From the NCBI RefSeq assembly GCF_014356525.2, contig NC_052511.1:49056832-49120831 (forward strand): 64,000 bases of DNA, read 5' to 3'. The position numbers and the translations under genes are program-made. Below the pieces are notes generated by a model. That model made no database searches. It was given only the letters and a program-made list of their open reading frames with translations, and was not told where the DNA came from. Shown here one piece after another: positions 29,952 through 40,195 of this stretch. Every line of letters begins with the position of its first letter. Position 1 is the stretch's first letter. The DNA is from Nilaparvata lugens (Eukaryota > Arthropoda > Insecta > Hemiptera > Delphacidae).

Positions 29952-32343
29952 TGTGATGAATTTTTTAAATAGACCTCATGAGAAGAGAGAAAAATTGTGA
30001 TTACCTTTTAAAATGAAAGAATTTGCTAAAGGAATAGTTAGCGACCGAGCGATAAAGCTTACTTATCAGTAACTGTATATTAGATAAGAGTACCGTTCTG
30101 TACTGAACATTTTCTAGAAAATTATTCAATAAAATTATAATTATTCTGCAAATAAAGCACAAATTATTTACGAATTGCTCATTGAATTTGAGGTTACACT
30201 TTGTTTACTATCGATCAGATGTTTTAAGCAGCCTGAACACAGCTGACTGATTCAAAGTATTGTCAATGTCATGCCGGTTTTCATGCAAGATATAATATCA
30301 TACCTAAAAATTATAAAACTATCAATAAAGGACCAAGAATTTCGAATAAAAAAATAAAATGTATGTATTATCGTGAAATTATTTATTATTTAAGAAATTA
30401 TATTATATGTCAGGTCTTATTGTAACTAATAGGTCATAGCATGAACAGTATATTATTGATAAAACGGCAGAAATTAATTATAACAGTCTCAAACCTAATA
30501 AAAATTGTATAAGAATATTAATTTATTAATGATTAATTCAACTGAACCACATGGTAATTAAATCTCTTTGGCAAGCCTAAGCCAATCATAGTGCATAGAA
30601 ATAGTACCAAAAAGGTGATCGTTTGAAAGCAACACATGTTAATCTACTATCAGACAACAAACCTGCCTTATCATATACGCTAGCACATGTACATTGTATG
30701 AGAGGAACTATGTCTATGAGATTAAGCAGTTTTAAGAATTACATAAATTGAATTATTATTGTAATTAAAGGAATTATTTCTACTGCCTGCCACTGACGTC
30801 ACGTCTACGTCACAATCGTCTACCAATGGCAAATTTTCATGCAAATTATTACATCGAGATTCTCAGAAGAAAGGTCTAGCCAAGAAGCTGAGAGAAAAGA
30901 CAGCACTTCCCTTTTGAAATCCTCACCGTTCAGATCTCTTTATAGTTACCAAGACCTATTCGTAAAAAAATTCTTGTTCGATTTTATATGTTTTATTTGT
31001 GAGCCGATATTTTTAGGCCAATCTATTTGTTATTTGTAAATTTATATTCATCGATCGATAAATTAAAAGTTTAAAGTAAATTATCCCTTAATTAATTTGG
31101 TGAAGGAGATATTTAAATTAAAATTCCACACGTGCTGAAACCGAAGCCTGGATTGCTGCCGATCAAACGATTTTTGATCTAAAGAAGAAAACCACGACCG
31201 CCAAGGAATTTCACGTGAGTTATAAGTTTAAAGGGGCCCCAATCTACGCTTCGAAAAATATTTCAGTGCAGAAAGATTAAATTTTCTTCGTTAAATTATT
31301 GGCCACGCCGACAAGCGCTTTAGCATTTAAGAGCCTAGAATTTATCCATATAGATTTCTAAGAATTTGTAGTTTGATTAGCTATCCTCCGCTGCCAGAAC
31401 CACGACCCCGAGCATTTTAAAAAACATTTATAATTCATTTTTCACTATTTTTTCAAAACTGTTAATTTTATCAATTGTAAAATTCTGTCGAATCACGCAT
31501 GGTATCATGCAAGCACAGAAAATTTTCAACTCTTTTGTTAATGCTAATTATTATCAACCTGTAAATCAAATTCTGAATCTGCACTGTATGATCATATATT
31601 TTATTATAATATATTTCAGTTTTGTTAATTCGTTTTCTGAGTTCGATTATTTCTTAAGCCTGTCAATTATTGTGTCTGATACGTTCTATATCATCAAGAA
31701 CCGATCGAATACGATCATTGGAAATTGAATTAAGCTGGATATTGGAACAGGTCTAAGTGGATGTAGCGAGTGGGGTCAGATCGAGATATTTATTCTTTGT
31801 CTTACCTGCTCATATATCAGCTTTTATCTGTTACCAACCTCGACTTAGGAGCGAACACATCAATTGTACAGCAGATGCAGCCAGAGATCATATAAATTCC
31901 TACAATAGAGCTTAAAACCCGACAAGACTCTGTTCTCGAAGTATATTCTGAACGATATTTGGTCCATACCGTATTTTAATCCTTCAGAACTTATTAGAGA
32001 CGCAGTCCCGTAAATTATACATTGGATTTTTGCTCGACCTGTATGATTTTGTATGCTCATTCTTCACAGGTAATAATTTAAGGTATCCGTATTCAGTGTT
32101 TAGCGTCCGCTACACTGCTTATAAAAATTTCATCATTATACAATCTGTCATTAGAAGAATCAAGGGTGAGCGAGCGTTTAGGCCTCCCGCGATTCCGACA
32201 ATTGTATTGAATCTTGTAGTGAGTCAATCAGTCTGGTGTACACTCAGCGTCCACGCACGCATTGCAAAATTTACAGCCTCTACACCATTGATTCAGTACA
32301 AGATTCACCCTACATATGTGAAGCCGCTAAAAAACGCTCCACA
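29952..32343 (+). repeat. 5' LTR
   Basis: TG...CA-bounded and 2,392 bp. Early AATAAA words (about 30,128 and 30,151) are followed by a CRE-like palindrome TGACGTCA (30,794-30,801) next to TACGTCA, a TTTATAG box (about 30,940), and a TTCACGTGAGTT sequence near 31,210 that resembles a splice donor context. An open frame near the 3' end (32,030 on) runs through the LTR end into the primer-binding region. It exists also in the other LTR, so it is LTR sequence and not a separate gene. Confidence 0.9.
30794..30801. promoter_or_regulatory. CRE-like palindrome TGACGTCA in the 5' LTR
   Basis: A perfect 8-bp CREB/ATF consensus palindrome, with a second half site CTACGTCAC 9 bp downstream. It is duplicated at 37,103-37,110 in the 3' LTR. 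Its position, about 850 bp into the LTR and about 140 bp before a TTTATAG box, suggests promoter function; this is inference. Confidence 0.4.
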
Positions 32344-32636
32344 TGATTTGGCGCCCAACTGTGATAGGCATTGAAGAGGTGGATAATCGACTACGAGGAT
32401 TATTTAGTTGCTCAGTATACTATAGCGCTGACAACGAGAAAATTTTTGAAAAATTCATGGTTGTGAATTTCTTCGAATTTAATATTAACTGTTCACGTTA
32501 TAAAACAGCAAACGTGCCATACCAATTTTTGAACGGAAAGAAATTATCGATTGATGAATTTTTAGAGGAAAAATCGAACTCAGAATTTTATCACGGTATT
32601 GTGTTATTCGAAGATTGGTCATATCATAAGTCATAG
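32343..32636 (+). CDS. Leader open frame overlapping the primer-binding site
   Basis: A 97-codon frame whose ATG overlaps the last base of the 5' LTR. It runs through the primer-binding site (PTVIG) and continues as a mixed-composition, protein-like sequence (EEVDNRLRGLFSCSVYYSAD, then KKLSIDEFLEEKSNSEFY). It has no family I recognise. Because the first codons cover the PBS, a real product would start further in or be made from LTR-initiated RNA. It could be chance. Confidence 0.3.
   Translation: MIWRPTVIGIEEVDNRLRGLFSCSVYYSADNEKIFEKFMVVNFFEFNINCSRYKTANVPYQFLNGKKLSIDEFLEEKSNSEFYHGIVLFEDWSYHKS
32349..32360 (+). promoter_or_regulatory. Primer-binding site, tRNA-Lys type
   Basis: TGGCGCCCAAC begins 5 bp after the CA end of the 5' LTR. 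The first 11 bases equal the complement of the 3' end of tRNA-Lys used by several retroelements; after that (TGTGATAGG) the match is lost. It primes minus-strand DNA synthesis. Confidence 0.75.
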
Positions 32637-32639
32637 GTA

Positions 32640-33165
32640 TAAGAAATACCATAAGAGAAGTCATACTATTTAAGAGTATTAGGTCTATATTGAAACAATT
32701 ATAAAAATTTATGGAAAAGAGGATTGAAGTCATTTATATTTTTTAATTTTTAAAGCATAAAGAGGAAGTAAAATTAAATCACGGATATATTGCGGAATAA
32801 TTCAAGTAGAACGCTGCAGCTTTTATATAAAATTTTGCACGAAGAATACTAGCCTATATATAGAATTGTGCGGCGAGAAATTATAAGAGTAATATTTATA
32901 ATAATAATAATAATAAATTATAAGAGGCGTACTGTATTACCGCATAAGTGTCCATTGTGTATCTGTATGTCTTGTCATTTTTATGTTAACGATATTGCTA
33001 ACTTGACTCATTTTATCACTGAACACATTGCTAAACCACTTTTTCTGTATTTCACTCACTACGAAGCTATAACAATTTCTATTGGATTTCTTATATTATT
33101 TTATATATCACATCCACATTTCCACATTTATTCACCGCACACGTTCGTCACATTATTTTTTCGCA
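32640..33165 (+). other. Untranslated leader of the LTR element, no gene called
   Basis: AT-rich leader. A 190-codon open frame starting at 32,868 includes HKCPLCICMSCH and THFITEH, which loosely resembles a zinc finger, but the spacing is wrong for C2H2 and the rest overlaps the Gag-like frame out of phase. I do not accept it. Confidence 0.4.
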
Positions 33166-33169
33166 AACC

Positions 33170-34060
33170 ATGGCAGGAAACGACCAGGTTAATCCAAGTC
33201 TGTCAGACACCGAAGACATCTCACCCAATTGTTCGCCGCCATCCGCATCTGCCACCGCATCCGCCGATTTCCATCCCAATGTACTGGATGATTTATCTTC
33301 GACACAGGTGGAGGAGAGCTGCATTCTGGTGGAGGATCCGTTGGCAGCCCAAGAGCCGGAGGACGAAACATCGGGAGAGCATATGGACGACGACGCCCCC
33401 GAGACAGGAACTCCCATTTCTCATACCGTTGCTTGGATAAAAAACCAGAAGGTAACCGTCGCCATACACCCGCTCCGCAATAGATGGAACCACCATCTGG
33501 AAGCAATAAAAACTTAAAAGAAGACAACAAACAAACAAAGGAAGAATTAAAAGAAGACAACAAACAAGCAAAGGAAGAATTAAAGAAGGAAATTAAGAAT
33601 AAAGAAAGACAGTAAACAAACAAAGGAAGAATTAAAAGAAGACAACAAACGAACAAAGGAAGAATAAAAAGGGAAATCCAAGAAGTAAAGAAGGTAAATG
33701 AACAGGTTTGGAGAAGTTGAGTCAGCGGATGGACAGGGCATTCCATGATACAGATAATACCATCAAAAAAAATGAGCGTCTGGATAAATCCAGGTAGAAA
33801 CAAATAACCGATGGATAGGATATCCGAAGATATGCATATGGGAAAAACAACGTTGAGGTCAGCATTAAGAAACATATACATGTGAGAAGGATACAATAAA
33901 GGTGGTTAAATTCAAACAAGCAAATGAAGAGCTAACGAAAGTATATGAAAAGAGTTTTGAAAAACCGGAACAAAGGTGAAGGAAGCAGCGGAGGAAAGCA
34001 GGACGGTAACACGGCAATTGAGGAGAAGTATCATGCAAGGGAATCAATTGGACCAGTGAT
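33170..34060 (+). pseudogene. Gag-like remnant: acidic head and coiled-coil repeats
   Basis: The frame opens at 33,170 (CAAACCATGGC, a good eukaryotic start context) with an acidic Ser/Asp/Glu/Pro-rich N-terminus of about 80 residues (LSDTEDISPNCSPPSAS; LAAQEPEDETSGEHMDDDAPE). It stops at 33,517. The downstream sequence in a neighbouring frame encodes charged repeats KEDNKQTKEEL / KEDNKQAKEEL (a 33-nt direct repeat, again at about 33,620), then helix-rich charged sequence to about 34,060 with several stops and shifts. Long coiled coils are common in Gag of insect Ty3/gypsy elements. No CCHC knuckle is seen. Single-base indels here may be assembly errors. Confidence 0.5.
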
Positions 34061-34292
34061 CGAGCCCATACATGCGAAAGTAAAAATATTCGAAAAGAGA
34101 TCTAAAACAAGCAAGTGAACATGACACACATAAGGAAGACAAAACTACCGGAATGTCCAGACTGAGGTTGCACCGCACGCCGCCGAACGCCGAGAGGGAC
34201 CGGACGACATCCCCAGCCAAGCGAGGACGACATCTATCAAGTAGGGGGACAGCTCGTACCACCGCGCGCCGGACACCAGGAGTCCAAGGACG
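34061..34292 (+). other. GC-rich spacer in the LTR element
   Basis: Unlike the AT-rich rest, 34,150-34,350 is GC-rich (GCACGCCGCCGAACGCCGAG, GACCGCCGACCGCCC). It leads into the basic repeat frame, and its coding phase is unclear. Confidence 0.4.
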
Positions 34293-34907
34293 TTGCCCAC
34301 CACGTTGAAGAGCAGCCCGGACCGCCGACCGCCCACCTCATCGTCCATCCACCGAGGAGCAGCGCTGCAACATACAAACCCAATACTCATGAAGATAACC
34401 CACAAAAACAATAGAAGTAAAACAGAAACCCACAACAAATCGAAATCACAATTGAAAGTAAAAACCTACAAAACAAAACAACACACAAGCAAAATAGCAG
34501 CTCCACGGAGAAGAAGAAGCATTAATAGAATTCATTTACACCGCCGTCATGTTAGGCTGAAATTGAATATCAGATTTTTCCCCGCCATACAGAGAAGAAA
34601 AATAGTGTCAAGGGGAACCTACAACCACCGCAGTCATGTCCGGTTGAAATCAAACAGACTGTACACCAGCATGCAGAAAAGAAAAATATTGTTTGGAAAA
34701 ACATACAGACACCACCGGCATGTAAGGTTTAAGAATAGCAAACTACATGTCACCGGCCGACCAAGAGGAAATGAATTTGTAGGAAATGATCTACACCACC
34801 GGCACATTTGTTTTAAGCCAAGTTTAGTAAAACGGACAGTCACAAATCGGAATTGGACCTGGAATGACACCGAATCAAATTTAGATGGGGGCTTAAGGAA
34901 GAAATAA
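34293..34907 (+). CDS. 204-residue Arg/His/Lys-rich protein with four 28-29-residue repeats
   Basis: The frame begins after the Gag-like remnant. Residues 1-75 are Ser/Thr/Lys-rich. Residues 80-175 contain four repeats centred on HVRLK (86), HVRLK (115), HVRFK (143) and HICFK (171), each preceded by an H-(R/H)-(R/S)/(H-R) cluster. Between them is a basic (Q)(R/K)RK-I-x6-T-(Y/L) segment. The period is 28-29 codons, so the DNA repeats (about 34,536, 34,619, 34,704, 34,791) kept the frame while their third positions diverged. There is no CCHC, protease or integrase motif. The net charge is strongly positive, so RNA or DNA binding is a reasonable guess only. I know no family with this architecture. 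The opposite strand also has a 93-codon frame with CRWC repeats; the transcribed strand of the element favours the plus frame. Confidence 0.5.
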   Translation: MPTTLKSSPDRRPPTSSSIHRGAALQHTNPILMKITHKNNRSKTETHNKSKSQLKVKTYKTKQHTSKIAAPRRRRSINRIHLHRRHVRLKLNIRFFPAIQRRKIVSRGTYNHRSHVRLKSNRLYTSMQKRKILFGKTYRHHRHVRFKNSKLHVTGRPRGNEFVGNDLHHRHICFKPSLVKRTVTNRNWTWNDTESNLDGGLRKK

Positions 34908-34919
34908 TTTTTCAATCAA

Positions 34920-36245
34920 CTAGAAACTACATTTGTGGAATACACCAATTATCAAACACTTCATGGTCACGGCCTACCCATCAAATCATATCTTTGCATA
35001 CCAGCATATTTCTACTGCAGCCTAATCAAGATAACCTAGACTTCACTCCATCTCAGCTAATAAGGAAATATTATTAATCCACTTCAAATAAAGAAATCGA
35101 AATCAACTCTAATACAGAAGAAATTAAAACTGAAAAAACTTAAGAATTTACCAACCTGATCAAGCCATCCACCTCGTGTCAGAGTCATCACCAGAAAAAA
35201 TCGCCTGGTATCACCTACAACAACTGAAAAACAGAAACAAGAATTATATTATCACAGAAAATAATTATAAATTGAATAACATGAATTAGTAGTGAATAGG
35301 AGGAAAGAAAATAAACAAAGTTTATTTGAAAAAATGTGTAAATCTAACTTGAAATACAGAATCGATAGAAAAATCTATTCAGAGTCAAAGCTGTCGATAA
35401 TTTTCTTCGTCACACCAACCAATGTGTGCGAAATCATAGAGTCAATGTATAGGAATCAAAGCAATATCGTTATTAATTATTGTAACTATTATTTAATGTG
35501 GAATTATAAGTAAAAAACGCAACCAAAAATATATATTTATGTTAATTTGCACGAAATGCGCATGTTCTATGTCATATAAATGTATTGTTAAAAGCTAAAA
35601 AGAAAATGAAATTCTTACCTTCAAATGTGAAATTTATATTGTTGCATCAAAGAATGAATTGTAATCAAATTGATAAATATAATCTTGAAAGCATAAATTT
35701 GTAACCAGCATTGATAAAAATCAAAAAACCATTCAAGTGTAACCGTTTGTACACAACGTACTAAGCGTAAAAAAGGAATTGCTCGAATCAAACGGTAGAC
35801 AATTGTCAAGTCACCGAAGTTAAATCACACTCTCACCCAATTTATGTAAAAGCCAGAACAAAGAGTCGAAACCTGTAATAACCATGAAAAATGATGAAAA
35901 TCTATATTTATTGCAAATACTGTTTGAATCCTAAGAGGATATATGTGAAATCTTGTATATTTGTTATAGTTATGGGTCTGCTCATAAGCCACCGTGAATG
36001 AAAGTTGTGGAGTTGTTTTAATGAAGGATCCAAAGAGACCTCATTAATTATTGTATTTCGATTGTATCCAATGAAAGGAACAATCAATTATTTATTTTCT
36101 CATAGCCAAAAGTGCACGATATATTGTTTTTAGTGTTAAGTGTGGAGTTTTCGTAGAAGTAAGGAGATGAAATGGTGTATTCATCACATATCGGATTTTT
36201 CAAATAGTCATTGTTTCGACTCGTCTCCCAATTACCTATTTAAAA
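34920..36245 (+). other. 3' interior of the LTR element, no coding region
   Basis: AT-rich with frequent stops in all frames. Only a 73-codon frame (35,292-35,513) without motif is present. The last bases before the 3' LTR (TCCTGGGGGCTTTG) give a poor polypurine tract with a run of five G. Confidence 0.5.
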
Positions 36246-36261
36246 TATCCTGGGGGCTTTG

Positions 36262-38657
36262 TGTGATGAATTTTTTAAATAGACCTCATGAGAAGAGAGA
36301 AAAATTGTGATTACCTTTTAAAATGAAAGAATTTGCTAAAGGAATAGTTAGCGACCGAGCGATAAAGCTTACTTATCAGTAACTGTATATTAGATAAGAG
36401 TACCGTTCTGTACTGAACATTTTCTAGAAAATTATTCAATAAAATTATAATTATTCTGCAAATAAAGCACAAATTATTTACGAATTGCTCATTGAATTTG
36501 AGGTTACACTTTGTTTACTATCGATCAGATGTTTAAAGCAGCCTGAACACAGCTGACTGATTCAAAGTATTGTCAAATGTCATGCCGGTTTTCATGCAAG
36601 ATATAATATCATACCTAAAAATTATAAAACTATCAATAAAGGACCAAGAATTTCGAATAAAAAATAAAATGTATGTATTATCGTTGAAATTATTTATTAT
36701 TTAAGAAATTATTATATGTCAGGTCTTATTGTAACTAACTAGGTCATAGCATGAACAGTATATTATTGATAAAACGGCAGAAATTAATTATAACAGTCTC
36801 AAACCTAATAAAAATTGTATAAGAATATTAATTTATTAATGATTAATCAACTGAAACACATGGTAATTAAATCTCTTTGGCAAGCCTAAGCCAATCATAG
36901 TGCATAGAAATAGCACCAAAAAGGTGATCGTTTGAAAGCAACACATGTTAATCTACTATCAGACAACAAACTGCCTTATCATATACGCTAGCACATGTAC
37001 ATTGTATGAGAGGAACTATGTCTATGAGATTAAGCAGTTTTAAGAATTACATAAATTGAATTATTATTGTAATTAAAGGAATTATATTCTACTGCCTGCC
37101 ACTGACGTCACGTCTACGTCACAATCGTTCTACCATGGCAAATTTTCATGCAAATTATTACATCGAGATTCTCAGAAGAAAGGTCTAGCCAAGAAGCTGA
37201 GAGAAAAGACAGCACTTCCCTTTTGAAATCCTCACCGTTCAGATCTCTTTATAGTTACCAAGACCTATTCGTAAAAAATTCTTGTTCGATTTTATATGTT
37301 TATTTGTGAGCCGATATTTTTAGGCCAATCTATTTGTTATTTGTAAATTTATATTCATCGATCGATAAATTAAAAGTTTAAAGTAAATTATCCTTATTAA
37401 TTTGGTGAAGGAGATATTTAATTAAAATTCCACACGTGTTGAAACCGAAGCCTGGATTGCTGCCGATCAAACGATTTTTGATCTAAAGAAGAAAACCACG
37501 ACCGCCAAGGAATTTCACGTGAGTTATAAGTTAAAAGGGGCCCCAATCTACGCTTCGAAAAAATATTCAGTGCAGAAAGATATAAAATTTCTTCGTTAAA
37601 TTATTGGCCACGCCGACAAGCGCTTTAGCATTTAAGAGCCTAGAATTTATCCATATAGAATTACTAAGAATTGTGTAGTTTGATTAGCTATCCTCCGCTG
37701 CCAGAACCACGACCCCGAGCATTTTAAAAACATTTTATAATTCATTTTTTCACTATTTTTTCAAAACTGTTAAATTTTATCAATTGTAAAATTCTGTCGA
37801 ATCATGCATGGTATCATGCAAGCACAAGAAAATTTTCAACTCTTTTGTTAATGCTAAATTATTATCAACCTGTAAATCAAATTCTGAATCTGCGCTGTAT
37901 GATCATATATTTTATATAATATATTCAGTTTTGTTAATTCGTTTTCTGAGTTCGATTATTTCTTAAGCCTGTCAAATTGTGTCTGATACGTTCTATATCA
38001 TCAAGAACCGATCGAATACGATCATTGGAATAATTGAATTAAGCTGGATATTGGAACAGGTCTAAGTGGATGTAGTGAGTGGGGTCAGATCGAGATATTA
38101 TTCTTTGTCCTTACCTGCTCATATATCAGCTTTTATCTGTTACCAACCTCGACTTAGGAGCGAACACATCAATTGTACAGCAGATGCAGCCAGAGATCAT
38201 ATAAATTCCTACAATAGAGCTTAAAACCCGACAAGACTCTGTTCTCGAAGTATTTTCTGAACGATATTTGTTCCAATACCGTATTTTAATCCTTCAGAAC
38301 TTATTAGAGACGCAGTCCCGTAAATTATCTACATCGGGATTTTTGCTCGACCTGTATGATTTTGTATGCTCATTCTTCACAGGTAATAATTTTAAGGTAT
38401 CCGTATTCAGTGTTTAGCGTCCGCTACACTGCTTATAAAAATTTCATCATTATACAATCTGTCATTAGAAGAATCAAGGGTGAGCGAGCGTTTAGGCCTC
38501 CCGCGATTCCGACAATTGTATTGAATCTTGTAGTGAGTCAATCAGTCTGGTGTACACTCAGCGTCCACGCACGCATTGCAAAATTTACAGCCTCTACACC
38601 ATTGATTCAGTACAAGATTCACCCTACATATGTGAAGCCGCTAAAAAACGCTCCACA
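36262..38657 (+). repeat. 3' LTR
   Basis: 2,396 bp, TG...CA-bounded. It is near-identical to the 5' LTR apart from many single-base insertions and deletions, often in homopolymers, and fewer substitutions. It contains the second TGACGTCA (37,103-37,110). An ATACC...-type flank follows directly. Confidence 0.9.
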
Positions 38658-38800
38658 ATACCTATGTGTTAAATAGATGTATTTGAGTTGTATATATAAA
38701 TATAGATGGTGAAAGTCATTGTAGTGAGTGTTGTATGGGAAAACTATAGATATAAAGAGTTAGATACCTATGTAGTAAATCCATGTATTCCAGTTGTAGC
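38658..38800. repeat. Host tandem duplication supplying an empty site for the LTR element
   Basis: TATAGATATAAAGAGTTAGATACCTATGTAGTAAA at about 38,741-38,775 is a close relative of the joined flanks of the LTR element (left TATATAAAGAGTTTGATAC, right ATACCTATGTGTTAAA). It gives an independent picture of the uninterrupted target. Confidence 0.6.
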
Positions 38801-38924
38801 TACAGGTATAAAGTCTGGTAACAATAGGTTGATATCTTTTCTAAACGATCTTGTGTTGGAGAATTGTGGGGTGGTTAAGATCACACTTTCTCGACAAGTG
38901 TGGCAAGCAATAAAATGTGGGAGA

Positions 38925-39516
38925 ATGGTGGAAGGGAGAGAGTAAAGGATGGGGACAAGGAGGAATAAGGGGGAGGAATGAGAAGGAAGGTTGGAAGAGT
39001 AAGAAAAATAGGATAGAATGGAAAAACATAATTGACTTTTTTGAGGGTGGAGTTAGGACTCCTCTTCTAGAGAAGGAGGAGAAGTAGCAGAATAAAGGAG
39101 AGGAGTTGAAGAAAGAGAATAGGAGAAGAAGAAGAAGTGTAGAATTATGGAAAAAAGCATAAGAAAGAGAAGAAGAAGAAGTAGAATAATAAAGAAGAAA
39201 GAGAATAGGAGGAAGAGGATTGTTAGTGGGTCGTTGAAAGAGAAGATGAAGGAGGAAGGAGAGAAGAAGAAGAAGAAGAAAGAGCAAGGAATGAAGGATA
39301 GAGGAAAGGAAGAGAGTTAGAAGAGTGAAAGAGATGTGAGGAGAAACGTTCGGAAAATGAGGAGAAAGAAGAATGTGAATCAAGTTGAAGAAGGGATGAG
39401 AATCAAGTGACGGGGAAACTAAGCAGAATGCGTGGATAAATAAGATGAGAAAGGAAAGGAGAAGGATAGGGAGAAGAAAATTGAGAAGAAGAAGAAAAGA
39501 AGAAGAAGAGGAAGAA

Positions 39517-39547
<31 letters not shown>

Positions 39548-39560
39548 AAGAAGAGAGAAA
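38925..39560. repeat. Polypurine tract with (GAA)n and (GGA)n runs
   Basis: About 640 bp of almost uninterrupted A/G on the plus strand (GAAGAAGAAG, GGAGGAAG, AGAGGAAAGGAAG). A fragment of LINE tail Z (minus, about 39,025-39,070, GGGTGGAGTTAGGACTCCTC) is embedded. The 180-codon minus-strand frame is a composition effect. Confidence 0.85.
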
Positions 39561-39879
39561 ACGGAGGATATAGAGTATAGGCTATTCTGATCACGCTTGT
39601 CGAAGGTGGAAAATTGACTGACTCAAGTGACTAGATAAGCTGATGTCCACAAGTATGCAACTTTCTTTTCCACATGCCTCATAGCTTTCAACTCAACTCA
39701 CCTTCCTTCTAGCAGAATAAGACATGTTTTTCAAGTTTATTGAATAGATTAATTCTATAGTTAAGTCTTGGAAAGCTTATTCTCGTATCTTCATTTAACT
39801 CCAATCATTCTAATTTGTTGTTTCGTTTGATTCAACACATGGATGAGGGAATCTGAGTCTCTCCCTCTCTCTCTCTTTT

Positions 39880-40165
39880 GGTAGAGAGTTAGTGGGGAGG
39901 ATATTTTTAATATTCTTTCCGAAGAATGGACATTGATATGTCCAAAGCTCCGCCAATTTATGTAGATGCATAACAATAATTATAATTATCTATAGTTATT
40001 ATATTACAATTATTTTTCATATCATATACAGTCAATAATTATTTTCTTAGTCTATATTATGTAAATTCATATATAATTTTGCTGTATTGTAAGCTATTGT
40101 ATATAAGTGTATAGCAGCCAGTATATATTGTAATCTACATAAATAAAGTACTCAATCAATCAATC
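39880..40165 (+). mobile_element. LINE 3' tail X, plus orientation
   Basis: GGTAGAGAGTTAGTGGGGAGGATA...CCGAAGAATGGACATTGATATGTCCAAAGCTCCGCC...CCAGTATATATTGTAATCTACATAAATAAAGTACTCAATCAATC ends in (AATC)n then (TC)n. The copy is 5'-truncated within the 3' UTR. Confidence 0.7.
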
Positions 40166-40195
40166 TCTCTCTCTCTCTCTCTCTCTTATTGTTGG

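Larger units (their letters stand above)
29952..38657 (+). mobile_element. Non-autonomous LTR retrotransposon with 2.4-kb LTRs, 8.7 kb
   Basis: Two near-identical direct repeats of 2,392 and 2,396 bp flank a 3,918-bp interior. Both LTRs start TGTGATGAATTTTTTAAATAG and end CGCTCCACA. The host duplication is ATAC (29,948-29,951; 38,658-38,661). A tRNA-Lys-type primer-binding site lies 5 bp after the 5' LTR. The interior has a leader frame, a Gag-like remnant and a basic repeat frame, but no recognisable aspartic protease, YxDD reverse transcriptase, RNase H or HHCC/DDE integrase in any frame, even allowing frameshifts. The PBS and 4-bp TSD fit a Ty3/gypsy-type partner. The structure matches large retrotransposon derivatives, which borrow enzymes from an autonomous relative. 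Superfamily placement is inference. Confidence 0.88.

Noticed and set aside
32030..32374. 114-codon frame near the 5' LTR end, repeated at 38,356
   Set aside because: It is identical in both places only because it is LTR sequence, and it runs through the LTR end and PBS.
32868..33440. 190-codon frame with CPLC...THFITEH, zinc-finger-like
   Set aside because: Cys-to-His spacing is wrong for C2H2, and most of the frame overlaps the Gag-like frame out of phase.
33189..33896. 235-codon minus-strand frame opposite the Gag-like region
   Set aside because: Antisense of the charged repeat region; hydrophobic Leu/Phe/Ser/Cys composition mirrors the Lys/Glu codons of the plus strand.
34634..34915. 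Minus-strand 93-codon frame with CRWC repeats
   Set aside because: Antisense shadow of the basic repeat frame. The element is transcribed on plus, so the plus frame is preferred, though not excluded.
38841..39594. 180-codon minus-strand frame, hydrophobic
   Set aside because: Complement of a polypurine tract; composition artefact containing a LINE-tail fragment.
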